Origin: Halomonas maura
GTDB lineage: Bacteria > Pseudomonadota > Gammaproteobacteria > Pseudomonadales > Halomonadaceae
DNA length: 64,000 bases
Assembly (NCBI RefSeq): GCF_030409305.1
Contig: NZ_JAUFPQ010000009.1
Coordinates: 208,643-272,642 of the forward strand
Direction of reading: 5' to 3'
Position 1 is the stretch's first letter, and every line of letters begins with the position of its first letter. The notes under the pieces were generated by a model. That model was not told the DNA's origin. It saw nothing but the letters and a program-made list of their open reading frames with translations, and made no database searches. This document shows positions 16,987 through 25,951 of this stretch, one piece after another. The translations under genes and the position numbers were made by a program.

Positions 16987-18273
16987 ATGAACTACGACAC
17001 CATCTCCGTTATCGGTCTCGGTTACATCGGCCTGCCGACGGCGGCCGTCATTGCTTCTCGTCGCAAGAACGTCATCGGCGTGGATGTGAATCAGCATGCG
17101 GTAGACACCATCAATCACGGTGACATCCATATCGTCGAGCCGGAGCTGGATATCGTGGTGCATGCCGCGGTGAAGGAGGGCTATCTTCGTGCGGCCACCA
17201 GCCCCGAGCCGGCGGACGCCTTCCTGATCGCCGTCCCCACGCCATTCAAGGCCGAGACCGGCAGCAGCCATGTGCCGGATCTCACCTACATCAAGGCCGC
17301 GAGCCAGTCGCTGGCGCCGGTGCTCAAGGCGGGCGACCTGGTGATCCTGGAGTCCACCTCGCCGGTGGGGGCCACCGAGCAGATGGCGGCCTGGCTGGCC
17401 GAGGCGCGTCCCGATCTCACCTTCCCCCAGAGCCACGGCGAGGCGTCCGATATTCGCATCGCCCACTGTCCCGAGCGGGTCCTGCCGGGCCATGTGGTGC
17501 GTGAACTGGTGGAGAACGACCGGGTGATCGGCGGCATGACCGCCAAGTGCTCCGCCGCGGCGACGGCGCTGTACCGGATCTTCGTGGAAGGGGAGTGCAT
17601 CACCACCACGGCTCGCACCGCCGAGATGGCCAAGCTCACCGAGAACAGCTTCCGCGACGTGAACATCGCCTTCGCCAACGAGCTTTCCATCATCTGCGAC
17701 AAGCTGGATATCAGCGTGTGGGAACTGATTCGCCTGGCCAATCGACATCCCCGCGTCAATATCCTGCAGCCCGGCCCCGGGGTGGGCGGCCACTGCATCG
17801 CCGTGGATCCCTGGTTCATCGTCAGCGAGACGCCGGACGAGGCACGCCTGATTCGCACCGCCCGGGAAGTCAACGACGGCAAGCCGCAGTGGGTGATCGA
17901 CAAGGTCAACGAGGCGGTAGGCAAGTTCCTCAGCGCCAACCCCGACAAGACGGCCAGGGACGTGACCATCGCCTGCTTCGGGCTGGCCTTCAAGCCGGAT
18001 ATCGATGATCTGCGGGAGAGCCCGGCGTTGAAGATTGTCGAGTCCATCGTCGCCAAGCATCCCGGCAAGTCTCTGGTGGTGGAGCCGAATATTGCCGAGC
18101 TGCCTGAGGGGAAGTTGGGTGATGCCCAATTGGTCGATCTGAATGGCGCGCTGGAATCGGCGGATGTGCTGGTCATGCTGGTGGATCACAAGCCATTCAA
18201 GACCATCACCGTAAACGACACTGATCGCGACTACCTGATTGATACCAGAGGCGTTTGGGCGGAAAAGGCCTGA
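16987..18273 (+). CDS. wecC: UDP-N-acetyl-D-mannosamine dehydrogenase
   Basis: The product has 428 residues and oxidises UDP-ManNAc twice to UDP-ManNAcA using NAD. It has an N-terminal Rossmann motif (SVIGLGYIGLPTAAVIASR), the middle-domain segment ESTSPVGATEQMAAWL, KLTENSFRDVNIAFANE with the catalytic Lys/Asn, and the active-site cysteine in PGPGVGGHCIAVDPW. The C-terminal nucleotide-binding domain carries ACFGLAFKPDIDDLRESPAL. The ATG at 16987 gives the standard N-terminus. Directly downstream of wecB (63-base gap), so the pair supplies ManNAcA for the polysaccharide. Confidence 0.95.
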   Translation: MNYDTISVIGLGYIGLPTAAVIASRRKNVIGVDVNQHAVDTINHGDIHIVEPELDIVVHAAVKEGYLRAATSPEPADAFLIAVPTPFKAETGSSHVPDLTYIKAASQSLAPVLKAGDLVILESTSPVGATEQMAAWLAEARPDLTFPQSHGEASDIRIAHCPERVLPGHVVRELVENDRVIGGMTAKCSAAATALYRIFVEGECITTTARTAEMAKLTENSFRDVNIAFANELSIICDKLDISVWELIRLANRHPRVNILQPGPGVGGHCIAVDPWFIVSETPDEARLIRTAREVNDGKPQWVIDKVNEAVGKFLSANPDKTARDVTIACFGLAFKPDIDDLRESPALKIVESIVAKHPGKSLVVEPNIAELPEGKLGDAQLVDLNGALESADVLVMLVDHKPFKTITVNDTDRDYLIDTRGVWAEKA

Positions 18274-18325
18274 CGTTTCCGTCTTGACAAACTAATTCCC
18301 TGGTTACAAGGCTAAAGGTATTGCG

Positions 18326-21300
18326 ATGTTGATGAAACTGAGGATGACGGCAAGAGGAAAGACAGCCTCGCGGAAAATTGCCGAAGCATTAGGTGTGTAT
18401 TCATCTCTTGTCTCGGCAAGAAAGCGGATGCGGAGAGCGGCTGGGTTGGTTTCTTCGCCACAATCCTTGGTTTCCTATGCAAGAAGCAAGGCCTATCGCA
18501 GCCACTTCTCACGTGCGAGTCACACATTCTATAAGCAAGGCAATATCAGTGGCGCCTTGAGTATCCTGGAGGACCTCAGGAGTAAAGGCGTCGCATTCAG
18601 CAAGAAGCATCAAGCACTGTATGGTGTTATCCGGGGGCTGGAACGACTGAAAGGTGGCGCCTCTATCCCCCCGCCTCAGCCCAATGCCGGCTTGTTTACG
18701 CGTCGCCAGACTGTGCTCTACTGCCTGCACCAGTCGGTGCCCCATACCACCAATGGTTACTCGACCCGCTCCCACGGTGTGGCGGCGGGCCTTCGGCAGG
18801 CAGGCTGGCAGGTGCGTGCCACCACGCGCCCTGGCTTTCCCTGGGATGTCGGCGTCAAAGGGCTCGACAAGGGCTGCCACGTGGCCGAAGTGGACGGGGT
18901 GACTTACGCCGCCGTGTCCGGCTGGAGCCTGGCCAAGACCCCGCTGGATTACTACCTGGCCGAGGCCGCCGATCACTATCTGCGTGAGGCCCAGACCAGC
19001 GGCGCCGAAATCATCGCTGCCGCTTCCAACCATATCACGGCACTACCCGCCCTGTTGGCGGCTCGCCGGCTGGGGCTGCCCTTCGTTTACGAGGTGCGCG
19101 GACTTTGGGAGGTGACCCATGCCTCCACCCAGCCGGAGTGGGCCGGCTCCGAACGCTACCACCTGATGCGCGAACTGGAGCAGCAGGCGGCCCGCGAGGC
19201 GGACCTGGTGATCACCCTGACCGAAGAGCTCGCCGATGAGCTGGCGTCGTGGGGCTTGGCCCGCGAGCGCATTGTGGTGGTGCCCAACGCCGTCGATGCC
19301 GAGCGCTTCCAGCCCATGTCTCCCGATGCCGAGGTGGCCAGGGAACTCGAGCTCAAGCCCGGTGTGCCGGTGATCGGCTATGCCGGCAGCGCCGTGGCCT
19401 ACGAAGGACTGGAACTGCTGATGGAGGCCCTGGCGCAGCTCAAGGCCCGAGGCCAGGACTTCGTCTTCGTGCTGGTCGGCGACGGCAAGGTGATCGATAC
19501 CGTCAAGGCCACGGCCAAGAGGCTGGGCATTCAGGAGCACTGTCGCTTCACCGGGCGGGTGCCCTTCGATGCCGTGCCGCGCTACCTCTCCTGCATGGAT
19601 ATCATGCCGGTGCCGCGCCTCTCGTCTGCCGTCACTGAGATGGTCTCGCCGCTCAAGCCCCTGGAAGCCATGGCTATGGGCAAGGCCGTGGTGCTCTCCG
19701 ATGTCTCCCCCCACAAGACCCTGGCGGGAGATAACCAACGCGCCCAGCTGTTCACCAAGGATAGCGCCGACGACCTCAGCCGGGTGCTCAAGGCGCTGAT
19801 CGACAGCCCCTCTGAACGCCAGCGCCTGGGCCAGGCGGCCCGCGCCTGGATCGAGCAGGAGCGCACCTGGAACCATGTCACCAGTCTCTATGCCGAGAGC
19901 CTGGCGCGCGTGCGGACGAGCCGCCACAGGCCTGACCCCGCTGCCCCGGCCAAGTGCCTGGAACAGATCACGCTGGGCCTGATTGCCGATCAGTTCACCA
20001 CCGACACCCTGGCCAGCGCCGTCAGGGTAGTGCCGCTCTCGCCGGACAACTGGCGACAGGAACTCGCCCGGCAGCCCATCGATGCCATGTTCGTGGAGTC
20101 GGCCTGGAAGGGCAACGACGGGCAGTGGCACCGCAGGGTGGGCGACTACGGCGTCGAAGAGTTCGCTCCGCTGACGGAGTTGCTGGAACACTGCCGCCGT
20201 CAGGGTATTCCCTCGCTGTTCTGGAACAAGGAAGACCCCGTTCACTTCGAGCGCTTCCGCAAGGCGGCCAGCCTGTGTGATCACGTCTTCACGACCGACA
20301 GCCGTCGGATCATTCCCTACCTGGCCACCCCCGGTGCGCTGAGCCGGACGGCCAGCAGTTGCCCGTTCTACGCCTCACCGAAGCTTCACAACCTGCTGCC
20401 TTCCACCCGCGACTGGCAGCCCACCGCCGCCTATGGCGGTACCTACTACGGCACGCGCTATCCTGAGCGTACCGAGTACATGGACAAGATCATGAGTGCG
20501 GCCGCCCCGCTGGGCCTCACGATCTACGACCGCCAGCACGACGACCCGGCATCCCCCTACAAGTACCCCGGCGGCCTGGGCGGCTATGTGGCCGGCGGCC
20601 TTGCCTACGATGAGATGATCCAGGCCTACAAGGCCCACCCGGTGCAGATCAACGTCAACTCGGTGCTGGATTCGCCGACCATGTTCTCGCGGCGAGTGAT
20701 GGAAGCCGCCGCCTGCGGTGCGCCGATCCTCTCCGGCCCCGCGCTGGGCATGAATCGCTACCTCGAGGGCGTCGGGCAGGTAGCGCGCACCGAAAGCGAG
20801 GCCGCGCAAGCGCTGGAGAACCTGTTGCATCACCCGGCCTACCGCTGGCGGATGGCCATGAAGGGCGCCCGTGCGGTGATGCGCGCGCATACCACGGAGC
20901 AGCGTTTGACGCAGATGTTGCGCACGGCAGGCCTGGTGATGATGGCACCTGAATCGCCGGCGTTGAGCATCCTGGTTTCAGACATCACCACGACTGCCAT
21001 GCAGCGTTTGCTCGCCCAGACGCTACACCCTCGGCGGGTCGTCGCCGGCCAGTGGCAGGCCGGCACCCGGGCCGGCCTGGAAGCCGCCGGTATCGAATGT
21101 GCCGCGCCGGATGGCGAGATGACCCAGCACGATACCCTCTGGCTGCTGGCCGATTCTCGTACCTTGGAAGAGCTCGAGCCAGAAGACCTGGAAGACCTGG
21201 CCTGGCCGACCCGCTACGCCCCGCATCCGCGCATCGGCTTTTTGCGTGATGCGACTCCTGCAGAAGGCCAGTGGCCCGGGGTGGCCCTGGAGAGCGGCGC

Positions 21301-22426
21301 CGTTGCTCACGGTTTGGCGCTGATCCGCCCACCGGCCGGCATGGCACTCAAGGCCCTTGACGAGTGGGCCGCTCAGCAGCCGACGCTGGCCCTGCGCAAG
21401 CCCGCGAAGTCCCACGAACAAGCCCCCAACGTCCCGCCAAGGAAGACGGTGGTGATTGCCGGTCATGACCTCAAGTTCATCAAGCCGTTCTATCCCTACT
21501 TCACCCAGGCGGGGATGCGACTGCTGCTCGACTTCTGGAGCGGCCATAAGCAACACAATGAAATGGCCAGCAAGCGCCTATTACGCCAGGCCGATACGGT
21601 GTTCTGCGAGTGGATGCTGGGCAACGCCATCTGGTATGGCAAGCACAAGCGGGAAGGGCAGCGGCTCGTCGGGAGGCTGCACGCCCAGGAGCTACGCAGC
21701 CCGCTGTTCGACAAGGTTCCGTTCGAGCAGTTTGAAACGGTGATTTTCGTTGGGCCGCACATGCTGCGCAACGCCCAGCGGCGCAACCCTGCACTGACAA
21801 AGAGCGGGGTGGTGATCTACAACGGCGTGGATGTGGAAGCGCTGAACGCCGTCCCACGCAAACAAACCAACGGCAAGGTGCTGGGCTTCGTGGGCATGGT
21901 GCCGCAAAGCAAGCGCCTGGATCGCGCGCTGGATGTCCTCAGGGAGCTGCGCAAGGAAGACGACGGCTATACGTTACGCATCAAGGGTAAGCGCCCAGAG
22001 GAATACGTCTGGATGGCCAACCGCCCGGAGGAGATGGCCTGGTACGAGGCCCAATACCGTCGGCTGGAAGAAGACTCGCTGCTGAACGGCGCGGTGCTTT
22101 TCGACCCCCACGGCAACGATATGCCCGAGTGGTACGCTGGCATCGACTATGTGTTGTCCGTCAGTGATCACGAAAGTTTCCACCTGGCCGTGGCAGAAGG
22201 CGCCGCTGCAGGGGCGTCTCCGGTGGTTCTTCCATGGGAAGGCGCGGATGACATTTATCCCTCGCAGTGGCTGTGTTCAGATGTGGCCGCTGCGTCTAAC
22301 ACCATCTCGCTTCTAGCAAACGAGCCGTTGTCGCGCCTTGAGACCAGAAGGCAGTCAGATGCTTCGTTTGTTGAGAAAAATTTCAAACGCGATGTTATCG
22401 CGAATCAAATTGTACGTAGCTTTTAG
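18326..22426 (+). CDS. Three-module glycosyltransferase (GT4 + CgeB-like + GT4-like)
   Basis: This exceptionally long protein (1366 residues) has three apparent glycosyltransferase units. Residues ~1-125 are a helical, basic lead region. Module 1 (~130-530) is GT4-like: HQSVPHTTNGYSTRSHGVAA, VVVPNAVDAERF, GVPVIGYAGSAVAYEGLELL, and an acceptor-side VSPLKPLEAMAMGKAVVLSD. Module 2 (~545-890) resembles CgeB/DUF3880-type transferases (IPSLFWNKEDPVHFERFRKA, DHVFTTD, SRRVMEAAACGAPILSGPAL). Module 3 (~1035-1366) has IYNGVDVEALN, KVLGFVGMVPQSKRLDRALD and SVSDHESFHLAVAEGAAAGA. Such proteins may build a multi-sugar repeat or act processively. The N-terminal 300 bases and the extreme 3' end are AT-richer than the core, hinting at a mosaic origin. 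Confidence 0.88.
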   Translation: MLMKLRMTARGKTASRKIAEALGVYSSLVSARKRMRRAAGLVSSPQSLVSYARSKAYRSHFSRASHTFYKQGNISGALSILEDLRSKGVAFSKKHQALYGVIRGLERLKGGASIPPPQPNAGLFTRRQTVLYCLHQSVPHTTNGYSTRSHGVAAGLRQAGWQVRATTRPGFPWDVGVKGLDKGCHVAEVDGVTYAAVSGWSLAKTPLDYYLAEAADHYLREAQTSGAEIIAAASNHITALPALLAARRLGLPFVYEVRGLWEVTHASTQPEWAGSERYHLMRELEQQAAREADLVITLTEELADELASWGLARERIVVVPNAVDAERFQPMSPDAEVARELELKPGVPVIGYAGSAVAYEGLELLMEALAQLKARGQDFVFVLVGDGKVIDTVKATAKRLGIQEHCRFTGRVPFDAVPRYLSCMDIMPVPRLSSAVTEMVSPLKPLEAMAMGKAVVLSDVSPHKTLAGDNQRAQLFTKDSADDLSRVLKALIDSPSERQRLGQAARAWIEQERTWNHVTSLYAESLARVRTSRHRPDPAAPAKCLEQITLGLIADQFTTDTLASAVRVVPLSPDNWRQELARQPIDAMFVESAWKGNDGQWHRRVGDYGVEEFAPLTELLEHCRRQGIPSLFWNKEDPVHFERFRKAASLCDHVFTTDSRRIIPYLATPGALSRTASSCPFYASPKLHNLLPSTRDWQPTAAYGGTYYGTRYPERTEYMDKIMSAAAPLGLTIYDRQHDDPASPYKYPGGLGGYVAGGLAYDEMIQAYKAHPVQINVNSVLDSPTMFSRRVMEAAACGAPILSGPALGMNRYLEGVGQVARTESEAAQALENLLHHPAYRWRMAMKGARAVMRAHTTEQRLTQMLRTAGLVMMAPESPALSILVSDITTTAMQRLLAQTLHPRRVVAGQWQAGTRAGLEAAGIECAAPDGEMTQHDTLWLLADSRTLEELEPEDLEDLAWPTRYAPHPRIGFLRDATPAEGQWPGVALESGAVAHGLALIRPPAGMALKALDEWAAQQPTLALRKPAKSHEQAPNVPPRKTVVIAGHDLKFIKPFYPYFTQAGMRLLLDFWSGHKQHNEMASKRLLRQADTVFCEWMLGNAIWYGKHKREGQRLVGRLHAQELRSPLFDKVPFEQFETVIFVGPHMLRNAQRRNPALTKSGVVIYNGVDVEALNAVPRKQTNGKVLGFVGMVPQSKRLDRALDVLRELRKEDDGYTLRIKGKRPEEYVWMANRPEEMAWYEAQYRRLEEDSLLNGAVLFDPHGNDMPEWYAGIDYVLSVSDHESFHLAVAEGAAAGASPVVLPWEGADDIYPSQWLCSDVAAASNTISLLANEPLSRLETRRQSDASFVEKNFKRDVIANQIVRSF

Positions 22427-22441
22427 TGTTAAGGAGTCCTT

Positions 22442-23179
22442 GTGCTTTTGAATAATCGACAGCTTCACTTCAAGGTCACTGTCAATGGTCGAAGTGTGAG
22501 CTACCTTTACATACGTAAGAATGCGTGCTCAAGTTGGAAAAAGTTCTTTGCGGGAGTGTCTCCATACAGGGAGCATGCAAAAGAGTATCAAAACCTGTTA
22601 GGGTTCATGGGGAAATATCACAAGATAAAGACAGTAGCAGGTCTCAAGACAATACAGGAATCAATTATCGTGGTGAGGGAGCCGGCGGAGAGGCTTTTCT
22701 CTGGCTTTGTCAATCAATATTTGATGCGTCTGGATCGTCGCTCAACACTTCATGAATCTGTTGAGCAGCATACTGGAAAGCGGGCTGAAGATGTCTCATT
22801 TCATGATTTCTTGTACGCCTATGTGACCGACATAGGTGATGAAAAAGTCGATGCACATTTCTGGACTCAAAGCTCACACATGGCAGATATTCGCTATCAT
22901 CATGTTTGGCCTATATCCCAGATGCATGACAATGCAAAAAAAGTGTTTGGCGAGCAAATTGCAGATAGTTATTTCTTGAAAAAATCCAACTCTACTCAGC
23001 AAATAGAGAGGCAGGAGATATCAGGCCCCCATAGTTCCTCAGGGGATATGTTTGATATTTATGAGAAAACAAAAAAGCTTCCAAAGTTTGAGTGCTTGGT
23101 GGATTCGAGTGCATCAAGGCAAATAAAAGACTTGTATTCTGACGATTATGCTCTCTATGAGCGAGCTCTCGGAGGTTAG
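22442..23179 (+). CDS. Carbohydrate sulfotransferase (Sulfotransfer_2-like)
   Basis: The product has 245 residues. The start is GTG at 22442, chosen for the ideal AAGGAG 6 bases upstream. It has the two PAPS-binding elements of sulfotransferases: a 5'-phosphosulfate loop (YIRKNACSSWKKFF, residues ~22-35) and a 3'-phosphate motif (IVVREPAERLFSGFVNQY, residues ~75-92). It would transfer sulfate from PAPS to a sugar hydroxyl of the polysaccharide or its precursor. The gene begins 15 bases after the large glycosyltransferase. Low GC and common A/T third positions contrast strongly with wecB/wecC and mark the start of an AT-rich insert. PAPS-forming enzymes are not in the window. Confidence 0.85.
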   Translation: MLLNNRQLHFKVTVNGRSVSYLYIRKNACSSWKKFFAGVSPYREHAKEYQNLLGFMGKYHKIKTVAGLKTIQESIIVVREPAERLFSGFVNQYLMRLDRRSTLHESVEQHTGKRAEDVSFHDFLYAYVTDIGDEKVDAHFWTQSSHMADIRYHHVWPISQMHDNAKKVFGEQIADSYFLKKSNSTQQIERQEISGPHSSSGDMFDIYEKTKKLPKFECLVDSSASRQIKDLYSDDYALYERALGG

Positions 23180-23268
23180 CCTGTTCAGTAAATGGACGGG
23201 GTGTTCGTGATTCATGTGTTGCGGATGATAGTTCTCTGCAGTTCCCATCCGGATGGAGTGATATAAGA

Positions 23269-24087
23269 ATGTTCGCAGGGTTTGGCTCGGCTAAAAAAAT
23301 TGAAAGGCTCCTGGGTGATATTAAAAATAATGTTGACAATGATGACATTGCCACGCTGCAGGATGCCATAAGTGAGCTTGATGCCAAGAGTGACAAAAAT
23401 GCAAGATCAATAAAGCACTACGTTGTCAACTCGCTGAAGAGTGCCGAAATCAGAAACTATCGCCAGATGGAAAGCCTCCACTGGTTAACCTATGGCCTGA
23501 CCACTCGGCACCGCCTTCCACCCTTGAGGGGATGGGCATCTTCACCTGATTTGTTATTGGAGCTTCAGGACTTTATTTTATCGATGAAGCCGAAGTTAGT
23601 GGTCGAACTTGGAAGCGGAGTCTCCACGCTAGTCATTGCCGATGCCTTGAGGCAAAATGGAACAGGAAAGCTGATTTCACTAGAGCATTCGAGTCAATAT
23701 GGCTCGAAAACTCAATTGATGTTGGAAAGGGAAGGGTTGTCAGCTTGGGTTGACTTGAAAATCGCTCCTTTAGAACCTTGGGAAGGCGAGCACCTGAGTG
23801 ATGGTTCTGAAGAGGAGCTGTATTGGTATTCTCAGGAATGCCTGAAAGATGCTTGGGATGTTGACCTCTTATTGGTGGATGGTCCTCCTGCCTCGACGTG
23901 CAAGTTTTCTCGTTACCCGGCTATGCCGGCCGTTGTCAGCAGGTTAAAAGATAACGCCCAGGTATGGATGGATGACACTACGCGTGAGGAAGAGTCGACT
24001 ATTTGCTCTGTTTGGGGTGAAACGTATGGTTTTTCTGTTGAGTTTGTAGAGCTCGAAAAAGGGCTGGGTGTTCTGAAGAGACAGTAA
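23269..24087 (+). CDS. Class I SAM-dependent methyltransferase
   Basis: The product has 272 residues. A helical, coiled-coil-like N-terminus (residues ~1-60) precedes a Methyltransf_24-type domain. Motif I is VVELGSGVSTLVIADALR (residues ~106-123), and motif II ends in LISLEH with the acidic/His ribose-binding position. A DVDLLLVDGPPAS strand follows, then MDDTTREEES. The order fits the O-methyltransferase-like group seen in polysaccharide loci, so methylation of a sugar or terminal cap is likely, though not proven. It lies between the sulfotransferase and the membrane pseudokinase-like gene and shares their low GC. A ~90-base gap precedes it. Confidence 0.82.
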   Translation: MFAGFGSAKKIERLLGDIKNNVDNDDIATLQDAISELDAKSDKNARSIKHYVVNSLKSAEIRNYRQMESLHWLTYGLTTRHRLPPLRGWASSPDLLLELQDFILSMKPKLVVELGSGVSTLVIADALRQNGTGKLISLEHSSQYGSKTQLMLEREGLSAWVDLKIAPLEPWEGEHLSDGSEEELYWYSQECLKDAWDVDLLLVDGPPASTCKFSRYPAMPAVVSRLKDNAQVWMDDTTREEESTICSVWGETYGFSVEFVELEKGLGVLKRQ

Positions 24088-24179
24088 TATATCTTTCCAT
24101 GCAATAGTGTTGAATGGGAATGAGTTGTTGTCTATTGTTCAAGGAATAGCTGGCGGACTGTTACCCGAGGAAGTGCAAT

Positions 24180-25925
24180 TTGTTTGAGAAAATCCTGACC
24201 ACCTTGAGGTGGTCGTTTTCGGTTGGGAATAAGTTTTTTAGCGTGGTGCCAGGCACCACGCTGCTTATCATTGCGTCGACGCTTGTATCACAGCTCTCCA
24301 TTCTTTTTGCGTTCCTCCTGCCTCTCAAGATCATAATGCTGTTGGGCTCGCCAGGTATGCCTGGCTATTTTCCCTCGTTCCTTTCTTTTTTTAGCCGCGA
24401 CGTTCTGGTCTTGCTGCTTAGCTTGTGTGCCGTGATCTTTTACATGGTACACATGGTGTCTGAGCGGATTATCTTGAGGATATCAAGAAGTGGAGCTGAG
24501 GCTCTGCTGTTGAAGAGCCAAAAAATGATTCTTTTTGAAAACCAGGAAGAAGTGGCGAGGCGTGCCTTTCAGCGGTACTCGAGAAGTGTGGCTGGCGGTG
24601 TGTTCTTGCTGATGGTTTCGGCGGTCATTGGCCTTATTTATTCCGGGTTGTTGCTGTTTCTGGTTGGCTATATTATTTGCGTATTTTCTCTCTTTGGCTT
24701 TTTGTATGGCAAGAGCAGCAGGTTCAGGAAGGGGCTGGTTGAGGACCTGCCGAAATATGTCAACAGTGCGACAGGCGTAGGTTTTCTTTTGTCCTTCGGG
24801 TATATGGTTGGACAGTTTCTTTGGGGAGCCCCCCCAGGGATATTGATCGCCGTTATATCTTTGATATTAATGCGGCAGGGTTTTTCTCGGATTAATGGGC
24901 TTGTAAATGATTTGAAAGGCCTGTTCTTGCAGCGACTAAAGCTAAATGCTCTTTTTTTTCATGGCCATGTCCTGGTTTCAGAGGAAAAGAAGCATGAGGT
25001 AAGCTTCTGGACCTTGCTGGAACGCTCCAGTTGTGAGCGATGGATGCCATACGTCATTAGCCAATGGTGTGATCATGAAGTTGACAAGGTTGATATCGGC
25101 TGGATTCAGCTTGGTGTTCAGGATGTCGCCACCTTTCATGTCAAGTCATTGAATGACAGAGACGAGCTGGTTGATGAGTTCCTGGTTAAAGTCTTTAACG
25201 TCAATCGGGTTTCCCATGCCAAGCATGAGGCAACCCTCTTGTCAGAGCAGGGGCAGCTTCCTTCGTTGAAACTGTTGGGGGTCGAGGATGTAGAGGGGCT
25301 GCATTGTCATATCATGCATGGGAAGCCCGCCAAGAAAGTCTCGTCAGATAATGTGGCCGAAGCCAAGCAGGAATTAGCACTTTCCTTGCTTTCCTTTGAG
25401 CCAAGTAAGCAATTGGTGTCTCAGTTCAAGCGTTCACGGCCACCGCTTTGGCGACGAATCGATCAGCGGATGATTGATCGACTCTTGACAGTGGCTGATA
25501 TGATCAGTCAACGACACTCTGATGATGTCAACATGTTTAAGAAGAGCATGGTTGAGATCGCCGGTCGACTCAGTGATATGCCCTTGATGATCGTGAATCC
25601 TGATACGGGAAGCGACTCGATTCGGGTTGATAAGGGTGGGCGTTATATTTTGTTGCACTGGGGGCGTTGGACGTTGGAGCCTGTTGGAGCGGGTTGGCCA
25701 ATCATGCCAGAAGAGCTCGAGCGTCATATTGATGCACTGAGTGAGGCAAAGGCATCAAGGCCTGATCTAAGAGATTTGCATGAGTCGGACGTTCGACTCT
25801 CGGCCTTGGTGTATTCCCTCGAAAAGCAATATATGAGACAGAATTTTGTGGGTGCAATCAATACCATGCCTCGTATAATAGAGTCACTGGAAGAATCTCG
25901 TTGCCACCCCGTGGTTGCAGGTTAA
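24180..25925 (+). CDS. Membrane protein with a C-terminal pseudokinase-like domain
   Basis: The product has 581 residues. The start is TTG at 24180, fixed by the GAGGAAG 8 bases upstream. Residues ~1-240 hold about six hydrophobic helices laid out like an ABC-exporter membrane domain (TLLIIASTLVSQLSILFAFL, LLLSLCAVIFYMVHMVSERI), but no Walker motif follows. Residues ~270-560 look like a degenerate APH/protein-kinase fold. EFLVKVFNVNRVSHAKHEAT suggests the Lys of strand 3 and the Glu of helix C, and YILLHWGRWTLEPVGAGWP resembles the LIDWE-like strand with His in place of the metal-binding Asp. No HRD-like loop is evident. Function is unknown; it may regulate or couple export in this exporter-less cluster. 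Two hairpins lie in its first 80 coding bases. Confidence 0.7.
   Translation: MFEKILTTLRWSFSVGNKFFSVVPGTTLLIIASTLVSQLSILFAFLLPLKIIMLLGSPGMPGYFPSFLSFFSRDVLVLLLSLCAVIFYMVHMVSERIILRISRSGAEALLLKSQKMILFENQEEVARRAFQRYSRSVAGGVFLLMVSAVIGLIYSGLLLFLVGYIICVFSLFGFLYGKSSRFRKGLVEDLPKYVNSATGVGFLLSFGYMVGQFLWGAPPGILIAVISLILMRQGFSRINGLVNDLKGLFLQRLKLNALFFHGHVLVSEEKKHEVSFWTLLERSSCERWMPYVISQWCDHEVDKVDIGWIQLGVQDVATFHVKSLNDRDELVDEFLVKVFNVNRVSHAKHEATLLSEQGQLPSLKLLGVEDVEGLHCHIMHGKPAKKVSSDNVAEAKQELALSLLSFEPSKQLVSQFKRSRPPLWRRIDQRMIDRLLTVADMISQRHSDDVNMFKKSMVEIAGRLSDMPLMIVNPDTGSDSIRVDKGGRYILLHWGRWTLEPVGAGWPIMPEELERHIDALSEAKASRPDLRDLHESDVRLSALVYSLEKQYMRQNFVGAINTMPRIIESLEESRCHPVVAG
24197..24261 (+). promoter_or_regulatory. 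Two hairpins in the first codons of the membrane/pseudokinase gene
   Basis: Hairpin 1 is GACCACC-TTGA-GGTGGTC followed by GTTTTC (24197-24214), and has terminator shape. Hairpin 2 (24241-24261) is a 10-bp perfect palindrome, GCGTGGTGCC/GGCACCACGC around one base, a form common in REP sequences. Both lie inside the reading frame within 80 bases of the TTG start. They could attenuate transcription or translation unless RfaH-modified polymerase and ribosomes are coupled. Confidence 0.5.
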
Positions 25926-25951
25926 TTTGGATACTGGTTTAGGAGTATGAT

